Part shown: positions 21,520-28,808 of the stretch, piece by piece
How positions within the stretch are numbered: position 1 is the first letter of the stretch
Layout: each line of letters opens with the position of its first letter
Assembly (NCBI GenBank): GCA_051122655.1
Contig: CP182107.1
Span: 2,108,001 to 2,172,000 of the forward strand
Direction: 5' to 3'
Length of the DNA stretch: 64,000 bases
From: Pasteurella sp030783905
GTDB lineage: Bacteria; Pseudomonadota; Gammaproteobacteria; Enterobacterales; Pasteurellaceae
Notes under the pieces: model-generated
What the model was told of the DNA's origin: nothing
Database searches by the model: none
What the model saw: the letters and a program-made list of their open reading frames with translations, nothing else
Made by a program: the position numbers and the translations under genes

Positions 21520-22206
21520 TTATTTGGCTGATTTTACAGCATCAGCAAACCAGCTTACGATATGCTCTAAACGCGTCAGTGCTGAGCCCACCGTAACAGA
21601 ATAGGCGCCAATTTCAATTGCCGTTTTTGCAAGTGCCGGTGTGTTATAGCGACCTTCTGCCATCACTCGACAGCCTGCCGCATTCAAGTCTTTCACTAAC
21701 TGGTAGTCGGGCTCAGCTGGAATGTCGCCCCCAGTATAGCCAGACATTGTGCTACCGATGATGTCGACACCTAAGTTGTGGCAATACATCCCTTCTTCAA
21801 AATTCGAACAATCTGCCATGGCTAAGCAACCCAATTCTTTGATCCGTTGAATGATGGCTTCGCGTGTAGTTGGACGGATGCGATCAGTCCCATCAAAAGC
21901 AATAATATCCGCACCAGCTGCGGCTAAATCCTCGATATCTTGTAAAAATGGGCTAATACGAACTGGACTGTCAGGTAAGTCGCGTTTCACAATACCGATA
22001 ATCGGCACATTGACGACTTGGCGGGTGGCTTTTAAATTCTCAATCCCTTCAATACGTAAGCCTGCCGCACCACCGATAACAGAGGCTTGTGCCATGGCCG
22101 CAACGATTTCGGGAGAATCCATTGGGCCATTATCGACAGGTTGGCAAGAGGCGATTAATCCATATTTAATTTGTTCTAAAATTTGCGGATGTGATAGTTT
22201 TGACAT
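21520..22206 (-). CDS. nanE: N-acetylmannosamine-6-phosphate 2-epimerase
   Basis: Converts ManNAc-6-phosphate to GlcNAc-6-phosphate. 228 residues, TIM barrel. Seen: GLIASCQPVDNGPMDSPE at the N terminus, IIGIVKRDLPDSPVRI with the catalytic lysine, and the phosphate-binding end GGDIPAEPDY...AEGRYNTP...GAYSVTVGSALTR. First gene of the minus-strand catabolic operon; a TTGACA sequence (22366 to 22361) lies upstream but no good -10 follows it, in keeping with activator-dependent control. Confidence 0.96.
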   Translation of the reverse strand: MSKLSHPQILEQIKYGLIASCQPVDNGPMDSPEIVAAMAQASVIGGAAGLRIEGIENLKATRQVVNVPIIGIVKRDLPDSPVRISPFLQDIEDLAAAGADIIAFDGTDRIRPTTREAIIQRIKELGCLAMADCSNFEEGMYCHNLGVDIIGSTMSGYTGGDIPAEPDYQLVKDLNAAGCRVMAEGRYNTPALAKTAIEIGAYSVTVGSALTRLEHIVSWFADAVKSAK

Positions 22207-22372
22207 ATTAACTCCAGTCTAAATTTACCAAAAGAAGATTGACTCCAATTCGCATAGGTTAATCTTAGAATTAAAAAATAACAACCAAAATAATAAAAAA
22301 TTGAGATCTTTGTCGCATATTTATTCATAGCAAATAGACAGATTAATTTTAGTGGTTATTTGTCAACCCTCG

Positions 22373-22987
22373 CTATTTTTGGGTTGGCGTGTTTTTGATG
22401 TAGTGTTCCAATAATGTCTTGAGCACTTGATAACCTTGCGCATTAAAATGTAATCCGTCGGTACAAAGGCGTAAATCCAGTTCACCTTGAGGATCACAAA
22501 AGGCTTTTTGCGTTTCAACGTAAGTCACGTCTGACGGACAATGCTGTTTTAAATAAGTATTCAGGGTGTGAATTTGTGCGTTAGTGACCGTATTAATCTG
22601 ATTGACTGGCGTAGCTTCTAATAAAAAGTAGTGGGACGTAGGAGAAAGACTGCGTAGGTAGGTAATTATCTCATTTAACCATCGCATGACTTGTGCGGGA
22701 GAATAGGCTTCTTCTTTACAAATATCATTGACACCTAAAAAAAGAAAAACAAATTTTCCAAGTTGTTGAATGCGCTGGGGTTTAACGATAACATCCAAAT
22801 ATTGTCGAGTACTGACACCAGAGAGGCCTAAATTTGCCACGCTTTTCCCTGCTAATTGTGGGGTGCCGGTTGGCAAATTACTCCACATATCAAAGAGTGA
22901 ATGACCAATTAAGCTGATATCGGCAGGTTTGGCAAATTCTGCCATTTTGATTTGATAACGGCGATAAATAGCCTGATCACTTAGCAT
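22373..22987 (-). CDS. SGNH/GDSL hydrolase, putative sialate O-acetylesterase
   Basis: 204 residues without signal peptide, so cytoplasmic. The SGNH blocks are complete: Ser30 in IGHSLFDMW (block I), Gly54 in NLGLSG (block II), Asn87 in LGVNDI (block III), and Asp177/His180 in DGLHFNAQGY (block V). The family includes carbohydrate O-deacetylases and lysophospholipases. Its place between nanE and the divergent siaP suggests removal of O-acetyl groups from imported sialic acids, inside the cell and unlike periplasmic NanS. That role is inference; the fold and catalytic residues are seen. A good promoter (TTTACC 23050-23045, TATAAT 23028-23023) lies upstream. Confidence 0.75.
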   Translation of the reverse strand: MLSDQAIYRRYQIKMAEFAKPADISLIGHSLFDMWSNLPTGTPQLAGKSVANLGLSGVSTRQYLDVIVKPQRIQQLGKFVFLFLGVNDICKEEAYSPAQVMRWLNEIITYLRSLSPTSHYFLLEATPVNQINTVTNAQIHTLNTYLKQHCPSDVTYVETQKAFCDPQGELDLRLCTDGLHFNAQGYQVLKTLLEHYIKNTPTQK

Positions 22988-23231
22988 AGGTAGCCCTCTA
23001 TTTTTGAAATAATATGCTAAGTATTATATAAAACCCAATATTCCGGTAAACAGTAAACTTATCTGTCGTCAGGGGGAATATTCAATTTTGTGACGAACCT
23101 ATCATTTATGAAATAAAACTTCATTTTCTATATAAAAAATAGTTTTTTCACTTTAGAATGCCAAATGTGTGAAATCTATTTCATCATCATTTTAACGTAA
23201 TCCCAACGTAACCAATAGAGGAGAACTCATA
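22988..23231. promoter_or_regulatory. Divergent control region of the esterase gene and siaP
   Basis: On the minus strand TTTACC (23050-23045) and TATAAT (23028-23023) spaced 16 bases serve the esterase gene. Two sequences resembling CRP sites are present: TGTGACGAACCTATCA (23089-23104) and TGTGAAATCTATTTCA (23168-23183), each with one good half. AT-rich tracts lie between. In Haemophilus CRP and SiaR act in the region upstream of siaP; the sites here are candidates only. Confidence 0.45.
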
Positions 23232-24215
23232 ATGAAATTTAAAAAACTACTACTTGCATCTTTATGTTTAGGTGTTTCAGCTTCTGTCTTTGCCGCAGAT
23301 TACGATCTTAAATTCGGTATGGTTGCGGGTCCAAGCTCAAACGAATATAAAGCAGTAGAATTTTTTGCGAAAGAAGTGAAAGAAAAATCCAATGGCAAAA
23401 TTGATGTGGCTATTTTTCCTAGCTCCCAGTTAGGTGACGACCGTGTGATGATTAAACAATTAAAAGACGGTGCATTAGACTTTACATTAGGGGAATCAGC
23501 ACGTTTCCAAATTTACTTCCCAGAAGCAGAAGTGTTTGCGTTGCCTTATATGATCCCTAATTTTGAGACCTCTAAAAAAGCGTTGCTCGATACCAAATTT
23601 GGTCAAAGCTTATTGAAAAAAATTGATAAAGAGTTAAATGTACAAGTCTTATCCGTAGCGTATAACGGTACACGCCAAACAACCTCTAACCGTGCAATCA
23701 ATAGTATTGACGATATGAAAGGGTTAAAATTACGTGTTCCTAATGCTGCAACTAACTTGGCTTACGCAAAATACGTGGGGGCAGCACCTACTCCAATGGC
23801 ATTCTCTGAAGTTTATCTTGCGCTTCAAACAAACTCTGTTGATGGTCAAGAGAACCCATTACCAACTATCCAAGCACAAAAATTCTATGAAGTGCAAAAA
23901 TACTTAGCATTAACTAACCATATCTTAAATGACCAACTTTACTTAGTCAGTAACGATACGTTGGCTGATTTACCAGAAGATTTACAAAAAGTGGTCAAAG
24001 ACGCAGCGGCTAAAGCAGCGGAATATCACACTAAACTCTTCGTTGATGGCGAAAACAGCTTAGTAGAGTTCTTCAAAAGTCAAGGTGTGACGGTCACACA
24101 ACCTGACTTAAAACCATTCAAAGCTGCACTGACACCATATTATGATGAATATCTCAAGAAAAATGGTGAAGTCGGTAAAATGGCGATTGAAGAGATTTCT
24201 AATCTCACTAAATAA
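23232..24215 (+). CDS. siaP: TRAP transporter sialic acid-binding protein SiaP
   Basis: Periplasmic receptor (DctP family) of the high-affinity sialic acid TRAP importer. 327 residues: signal peptide MKFKKLLLASLCLGVSASVF with cleavage near AAD, then the two-lobe binding protein. The conserved LKLRVPNAATN carries the arginine that binds the sialate carboxylate; PTPMAFSEVYLALQTNSVDGQENP is the family signature. Gene follows an AGAGGAG site. A strong hairpin separates it from the permease gene. Confidence 0.97.
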   Translation: MKFKKLLLASLCLGVSASVFAADYDLKFGMVAGPSSNEYKAVEFFAKEVKEKSNGKIDVAIFPSSQLGDDRVMIKQLKDGALDFTLGESARFQIYFPEAEVFALPYMIPNFETSKKALLDTKFGQSLLKKIDKELNVQVLSVAYNGTRQTTSNRAINSIDDMKGLKLRVPNAATNLAYAKYVGAAPTPMAFSEVYLALQTNSVDGQENPLPTIQAQKFYEVQKYLALTNHILNDQLYLVSNDTLADLPEDLQKVVKDAAAKAAEYHTKLFVDGENSLVEFFKSQGVTVTQPDLKPFKAALTPYYDEYLKKNGEVGKMAIEEISNLTK

Positions 24216-24222
24216 AGATAGT

Positions 24223-24261
24223 AACCTTATCCCTGCGCCTTAAGGGATAAGGTTCCTTTTT
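24223..24261 (+). terminator. Hairpin between siaP and siaQM (partial terminator)
   Basis: AACCTTATCCC (24223-24233) pairs perfectly with GGGATAAGGTT (24244-24254) around a 10-base loop and is followed by CCTTTTTATT. As siaQM has no evident promoter of its own in the short gap, this is likely read through in part, protecting the siaP mRNA end and lowering permease expression. Confidence 0.75.
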
Positions 24262-24283
24262 ATTGGGTTGTCTTGAGGTATCT

Positions 24284-26167
24284 ATGAGAATAATAAATAA
24301 ATTAGAAGAGTGGATTGGTGGCGTGCTGTTCATTGGCATTTTCTTAATTCTGTTAGCCCAAATCATTGCTCGTCAAGTGTTTCAGTCGCCATTTATTTGG
24401 AGTGAAGAACTCGCAAGATTGTTATTTATTTATGTTGGGTTACTGGGTATTAGTATGGGTATCCGTAGTCAACAGCATGTTTATATTGATTTTTTAACTA
24501 ACTTTATGCCCGAGAAAGTGAGAAAAGTAACAAACTCCTTTGTGCAAACACTCATCTTTGTTTCCATCATTATTTTCATTCATTTAGGCTTTAAAGTTTG
24601 GCTCGATTCTAGTTTCAAAATGGAAGCATTAACTGCTTTCGTGTCAGATTTGATGGGGCGTGAGACGATCGTGCCTGAAAAATGGATGTATGCGGCATTG
24701 CCTTTTATTTCTTGTTTAATGTTATTCCGCTTTTTCCAGGCTCAAGTTGAAAACTATCGAAATAAGTTAAGTTATATTCCAGTGACAGTTTTTGTGATAA
24801 GTGCGGTCATTATTTTTGCCATTTTATTGGTTGATCCGGATTGGTATAAAGTCCTCCGTATTTCCAATTATGTGAAATTTGGCAGTGATGCAGTGTATAT
24901 TACTTTAGTCATTTGGCTAATCATTATGTTTATCGGGACGCCAGTAGGTTGGTCATTATTTATTGCGACCTTGCTCTATTTTGCGATGACGCGTTGGAAT
25001 ATTGTCAATTCAGCATCAACAAAACTCACTGACAGTTTAAATAGTTTCCCATTATTGAGTGTGCCGTTCTTTATTTTAACGGGTATTTTAATGAATACGG
25101 GCGGGATCACAGAACGTATTTTTGATTTTGCACGTGCTTTATTAGGTCATTACCGTGGTGGTATGGGGCATGTGAATATCGGGGCAAGTTTAATTTTCTC
25201 GGGGATGTCTGGTTCTGCACTTGCCGATGCGGGTGGATTAGGTCAGTTAGAAATTAAAGCTATGCGTGATGCTGGCTATGATGACGACATTTGTGGTGGG
25301 ATTACCGCAGCCTCTTGTATCATTGGTCCATTAGTGCCACCGAGCATTGCAATGATTATTTATGGGGTCATTTCGAACCAATCTATCGCGAAATTATTTA
25401 TTGCTGGTTTCATTCCAGGGGTGCTTGTCACGATTGCGTTAATGACCATGAACTATTATGTGGCGAAAAAACGTGGTTATCCAAGAACCGCGAAAGCCAC
25501 CCTTCAACAACGTTGCCAAGCATTCAAAAAGGCCATTTGGGCAGTATTAACTCCGATTTTAATTATCGGTGGGATTTTCTCGGGTCTCTTTACGCCAACC
25601 GAAGCAGCGGTGATTGCAGCCTTCTACTCAATTATTGTCGGTATGTTTGTTTACCGTGAGTTGAATGTAAAAATGCTTTTCAAAAGCTGTATTGAAGCCA
25701 TGGCGATTACAGGGGTAACGGCATTAATGGTGATGACGGTCACGTTCTTTGGTGACATGATTGCTCGTGAACAAGTGGCAATGAAAATTGCGGAAGTCTT
25801 TGTTGCGGTAGCAGATTCACCGACTATGGTGTTAGTGATGATCAACTTATTGCTCTTGTTCCTTGGTATGTTTATTGATGCCTTGGCATTGCAATTCTTA
25901 GTCTTACCAATGTTAATTCCAATCGCTGTACATTTTGGTATTGACTTAATTTTCTTTGGTGTGATGACCACATTAAATATGATGATTGGTATTTTAACCC
26001 CACCAATGGGAATGGCGTTATTCGTTGTGGCACGTGTTGGTAATATGCCAGTGAGTACGGTAGCGAAAGGGGTATTACCTTTCTTAGTACCAATTTTTGT
26101 CACATTGGTGTTGATTACGATTTTCCCACAAATTATCACCTTTATACCAAATCTTCTGATGCCGTAA
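24284..26167 (+). CDS. siaT: TRAP transporter fused permease SiaQM (SiaT)
   Basis: Sodium-driven membrane component that takes sialic acid from SiaP. About 627 residues: DctQ-type small subunit with four helices at about 1-165 (LEEWIGGVLFIGIFLILLAQ, FIWSEELARLLFIYVGLLGI), a linking helix, then the DctM-type large subunit (GTPVGWSLFIATLLYF, SGSALADAGGLGQLEIKAM, IIGPLVPPSIAMIIYG, LTPPMGMALFVVARVG). Fusion of Q and M is typical of Pasteurellaceae sialic acid TRAPs. Start chosen at MRIINKLEEW, 7 bases after GAGGT; seven further in-frame codons upstream lack a ribosome site. Confidence 0.96.
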   Translation: MRIINKLEEWIGGVLFIGIFLILLAQIIARQVFQSPFIWSEELARLLFIYVGLLGISMGIRSQQHVYIDFLTNFMPEKVRKVTNSFVQTLIFVSIIIFIHLGFKVWLDSSFKMEALTAFVSDLMGRETIVPEKWMYAALPFISCLMLFRFFQAQVENYRNKLSYIPVTVFVISAVIIFAILLVDPDWYKVLRISNYVKFGSDAVYITLVIWLIIMFIGTPVGWSLFIATLLYFAMTRWNIVNSASTKLTDSLNSFPLLSVPFFILTGILMNTGGITERIFDFARALLGHYRGGMGHVNIGASLIFSGMSGSALADAGGLGQLEIKAMRDAGYDDDICGGITAASCIIGPLVPPSIAMIIYGVISNQSIAKLFIAGFIPGVLVTIALMTMNYYVAKKRGYPRTAKATLQQRCQAFKKAIWAVLTPILIIGGIFSGLFTPTEAAVIAAFYSIIVGMFVYRELNVKMLFKSCIEAMAITGVTALMVMTVTFFGDMIAREQVAMKIAEVFVAVADSPTMVLVMINLLLLFLGMFIDALALQFLVLPMLIPIAVHFGIDLIFFGVMTTLNMMIGILTPPMGMALFVVARVGNMPVSTVAKGVLPFLVPIFVTLVLITIFPQIITFIPNLLMP

Positions 26168-26188
26168 TGGCGGGAAGACGTGGCATTC

Positions 26189-26220
26189 AAAGCCAATCGG
26201 ATTGGATTGGCTTTAATTTA
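26189..26220 (+). terminator. Hairpin between siaQM and nanM
   Basis: AAAGCCAATC (26189-26198) and GATTGGCTTT (26205-26214) form a perfect 10-bp stem with a 6-base loop, followed by AATTTAAAA rather than a clean T tract. A weak terminator or mRNA-stabilising end. Confidence 0.65.
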
Positions 26221-26294
26221 AAAACTTGCCATTCAGTATTATGCGATCTGAATAGGTATTCATTCTTACTAACCTAATTAATCGAGGTAATAAA

Positions 26295-27437
26295 ATGAAA
26301 TTTACAAAAACAGCGTTATTTACGGTATTAGCAGCAACAGCATTTGCCGCACAAGCAGGTCAATATCCAGATTTACCAGAAGGGATTAAAGCGGGTGCGG
26401 GCGCATTGGTCGGTGATACTGTTTATGTGGGGTTAGGTGGTACTGGCACAACAAAATTCTATTCATTAAATCTAAAAGATCCAAAAGAATGGAAAGAAAT
26501 TGCAGAATTTCCTGGCGGTAAACGTAACCAAGCGGTAGCAGCAGGTGTGAATGGCAAACTTTATGTGTTTGGTGGTTTCCAAGATACGGATGTCGCAAAA
26601 AACCAAATTATCAATGATGCGTATGAGTACAATCCAGCGGATAATACTTGGACAAAATTAAGTACACGTTCTCCTCGCTCTACTTCTGTTGGTGCTAGTG
26701 TCGCCGCAGACGGTGGTAAAATCTACTTTGTTGGTGGGGTAAACCATGAAATTTGGAACGGTTTATTCCAAGATGTGAAAGCAGCAGGTGGCGATAAAGA
26801 GAAAGAAAAAGCGATTTTTGATCCATACTTCAACTTACGTGCACAAGATTTCTTCTTCTCACCAGAAATTATCAGTTATGAACCCGCGAATAACGTATGG
26901 CGTAATGAAGGTTACTTCCCATATTCTGGTCGTGCAGGGGCTGCGGTCGCGATCAAAGATGGCAAATTACTCGTGGTGAATGGTGAAGTCAAAGCTGGTT
27001 TACGTTCTCCAGGCACTGCTTTAGGCACCATTGGTAAAGAGGGTATCACATGGAAAAAATTAGGTGACTTACCTGCACCGACAGGTTATGACAAACAAGA
27101 TGGTATTGCAGGCGGTATGGGTGGTTACACCAATGGTCATTATATTGTAACTGGAGGAGCAAATTTCCCAGGTGCGCTAGCAAACTATGAAAAAGGGATT
27201 ATGGATGCACACCGTACGGGTGGGTTGAAAAAAACCTATCACAAAGCGGTTTATGCGTTAGATGGAAAAACCGGTAACTGGAAAATTGTAGGTGAACTTC
27301 CAGCAACCATTGGTTACGGTTTAGCGGTTTCTTATAATAATAAAGTCTTACTTATTGGTGGTGAAACGGATGGTGGTAAACCATTAAGTGCGGTACAAAC
27401 CATGAGCTATGACGGTAAAAAATTAACGGTAGAATAA
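26295..27437 (+). CDS. nanM: N-acetylneuraminate epimerase (mutarotase) NanM
   Basis: Periplasmic kelch-repeat enzyme that converts alpha-sialic acid, released by sialidases, to the beta anomer bound by SiaP. 380 residues: signal peptide MKFTKTALFTVLAATAFAAQ, then six kelch blades visible as repeated GGKRNQAVAAGVNGKLYVFGG, GASVAADGGKIYFVGG, GAAVAIKDGKLLVVNGE, GGYTNGHYIVTGG and GYGLAVSYNNKVLLIGG elements. Good ribosome site (GAGGTAATAAAATG). Follows the TRAP genes, the standard partner. Confidence 0.95.
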   Translation: MKFTKTALFTVLAATAFAAQAGQYPDLPEGIKAGAGALVGDTVYVGLGGTGTTKFYSLNLKDPKEWKEIAEFPGGKRNQAVAAGVNGKLYVFGGFQDTDVAKNQIINDAYEYNPADNTWTKLSTRSPRSTSVGASVAADGGKIYFVGGVNHEIWNGLFQDVKAAGGDKEKEKAIFDPYFNLRAQDFFFSPEIISYEPANNVWRNEGYFPYSGRAGAAVAIKDGKLLVVNGEVKAGLRSPGTALGTIGKEGITWKKLGDLPAPTGYDKQDGIAGGMGGYTNGHYIVTGGANFPGALANYEKGIMDAHRTGGLKKTYHKAVYALDGKTGNWKIVGELPATIGYGLAVSYNNKVLLIGGETDGGKPLSAVQTMSYDGKKLTVE

Positions 27438-27456
27438 TGTTTCTACGTTTTATTTA

Positions 27457-27482
27457 GGGCTGTATAAACAGCCCTTTTTTTA
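27457..27482 (+). terminator. Terminator after nanM
   Basis: GGGCTGT (27457-27463) with ACAGCCC (27468-27474), a 4-base loop and a TTTTTTT tail. It closes the sia operon and also faces the convergent ccdA-like gene; a USS core (27508-27516) lies between. Confidence 0.9.
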
Positions 27483-27528
27483 TCCTCATCAGAATAGACG
27501 TATTTTTACCGCACTTTTGCATGGAGGA

Positions 27529-28257
27529 TTAAAAGCGTGTTGTTAAGTCAGTCAACCATTCAGGACTTAATTCCACAAGCCAGATTTCAATTTGTTTATC
27601 AAAACCAGTTAGTACCAAGAAGCCAACTGCGAGTAAACTCCAGCCCATCAAAATGCGCCCTTTTTGTCCTGCATTGGCTAAGCGTTCACGTTTTTCGCGG
27701 AAAAATTGGCGAGAGAGTAAACCGATGGTAATTAACGGGATCACCGCGCCTAAGCTAAAGATCATCATGACAAGCGCCACACTCGCCAGCGCCTCTCCTT
27801 GACTCGCTAACGCAATGGCAGCACCTAATGTAGGTCCAATACAAGGTGCCCAGACGATACCCAGTAATAAGCCAACCCAAAATTGCCCTGTGGCCGATTC
27901 AGGATGAAAGCCACTTAGCCAGGCTTCGCCTCGTCCGCTCAATGCGGAAGTGTAGCGACTAAAGAAGGCTTGTAAGCGTGTACTCAGTAACCAAAGGGCA
28001 ACCATGATCATCAATAGAGCTGCGCCATAGCGTAAATACTCACTATTTAGGCCTAATGCGAGTCCAATCGAGGCGATCAATGTGCCCACGAAAGTAAACG
28101 ATATTGCCATGCCAAAGGCGAGGCTGAATAAGCCCACTTTACGCTTTGCCATGGCAGAAGAAGCAACAATCGGCAAAATAGGTAAAACGCATGGGGAGAG
28201 TGTCGTCAGTAATCCTGCTAATAAACTTAATCCTAAAGTCGTGATACTGATATCCAT
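27529..28257 (-). CDS. CcdA-like cytochrome c biogenesis / DsbD transmembrane domain protein
   Basis: Six-helix inner-membrane protein of about 242 residues that matches the CcdA/DsbD-beta family, which carries electrons from cytoplasmic thioredoxin across the membrane. Conserved cysteines of the redox pair are seen in LSPCVLPILP (Cys23) and VWAPCIGPTLG (Cys139). Start at MDISITTLGL, after AGGAAAG; an in-frame extension upstream would overlap the neighbouring gene. The stop-to-start distance to the thioredoxin-like gene upstream is about 20 bases, so the two form a pair. It lacks the N- and C-terminal domains of full DsbD. Confidence 0.85.
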   Translation of the reverse strand: MDISITTLGLSLLAGLLTTLSPCVLPILPIVASSAMAKRKVGLFSLAFGMAISFTFVGTLIASIGLALGLNSEYLRYGAALLMIMVALWLLSTRLQAFFSRYTSALSGRGEAWLSGFHPESATGQFWVGLLLGIVWAPCIGPTLGAAIALASQGEALASVALVMMIFSLGAVIPLITIGLLSRQFFREKRERLANAGQKGRILMGWSLLAVGFLVLTGFDKQIEIWLVELSPEWLTDLTTRF

Positions 28258-28276
28258 ATTCTTTCCTGTCTTTTCC

Positions 28277-28651
28277 TTATGGTAGTGTGATGAAACGGCG
28301 TAACCCGTCTTCGCTAGTTTCAGCAATACTACGGCGTACTTCTTTACCTTGGTTAAACAGAATTAAGGTACTTTGACGAGTTGCATTAAAGGATTTTAAT
28401 GCTTCTTTTTGTTCATCGTAATCCACTTTAAAGACCGTGTAATCGTTGAATTGTGCTTCTTGTAACATCGGTTCAAGTACTTTAACTTGACGTTTACAGG
28501 TTGGGCACCAATTAGCATAAACATCAATTAAAACAGGTTGCTGACTTTGTAGCGCGGCATCAAATGCCTTTTGTTCGAAAGGCTTAAACTCTAGTGCAAA
28601 AGCTTGGCTCGCTACAAATAAGGTGGCTAAAAAAGTTAGGCATTTTTTCAT
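28277..28651 (-). CDS. Periplasmic thioredoxin-like protein
   Basis: 124 residues with signal peptide MKKCLTFLATLFVASQAFA and a thioredoxin fold resembling the C-terminal (gamma) domain of DsbD: YANWCPTCKR contains the Cys49-x-x-Cys52 active site, followed by VDYDEQKEALKSFNA. The cis-proline region is RQSTLILF rather than a clear x-Pro, slightly unusual (Thr-Leu where Pro-Thr is common). Together with the CcdA-like protein it could rebuild a two-piece DsbD for reducing periplasmic disulfides or cytochrome c thioethers; partner substrate unknown. Confidence 0.85.
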   Translation of the reverse strand: MKKCLTFLATLFVASQAFALEFKPFEQKAFDAALQSQQPVLIDVYANWCPTCKRQVKVLEPMLQEAQFNDYTVFKVDYDEQKEALKSFNATRQSTLILFNQGKEVRRSIAETSEDGLRRFITLP

Positions 28652-28766
28652 ATTGTTCTCCTATGGAATGGGTCAAAATAAAGGGTCATCTTTCCTCTTA
28701 GACGTTGATAGTGGGATCACCTTACAATACTTTTTAAACCATACCGCACTTTTTGTCGCATAAAAA

Positions 28767-28798
28767 AGCCCAATGTGTACACATTGGGCTACGTTTTA
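28767..28798. terminator. Terminator after clpB
   Basis: AGCCCAATGTGT and ACACATTGGGCT form a perfect 24-base palindrome (28767-28790). On the minus strand it is followed by TTTTTTATG, giving an intrinsic terminator for clpB. A USS core (28743-28751) follows. Confidence 0.85.
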
Positions 28799-28808
28799 TT
28801 GGTTTAAT

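Noticed and set aside
22361..22366. TTGACA upstream of nanE as a complete promoter
   Set aside because: No acceptable -10 hexamer lies 15-18 bases downstream; it may still be an activator-dependent promoter but is not called.
25651..26196. 181-codon frame antisense to siaQM
   Set aside because: Composition (many Thr, Ile, Asn and Lys in low-complexity order) is that of a shadow of a membrane protein gene; no ribosome site or domain.
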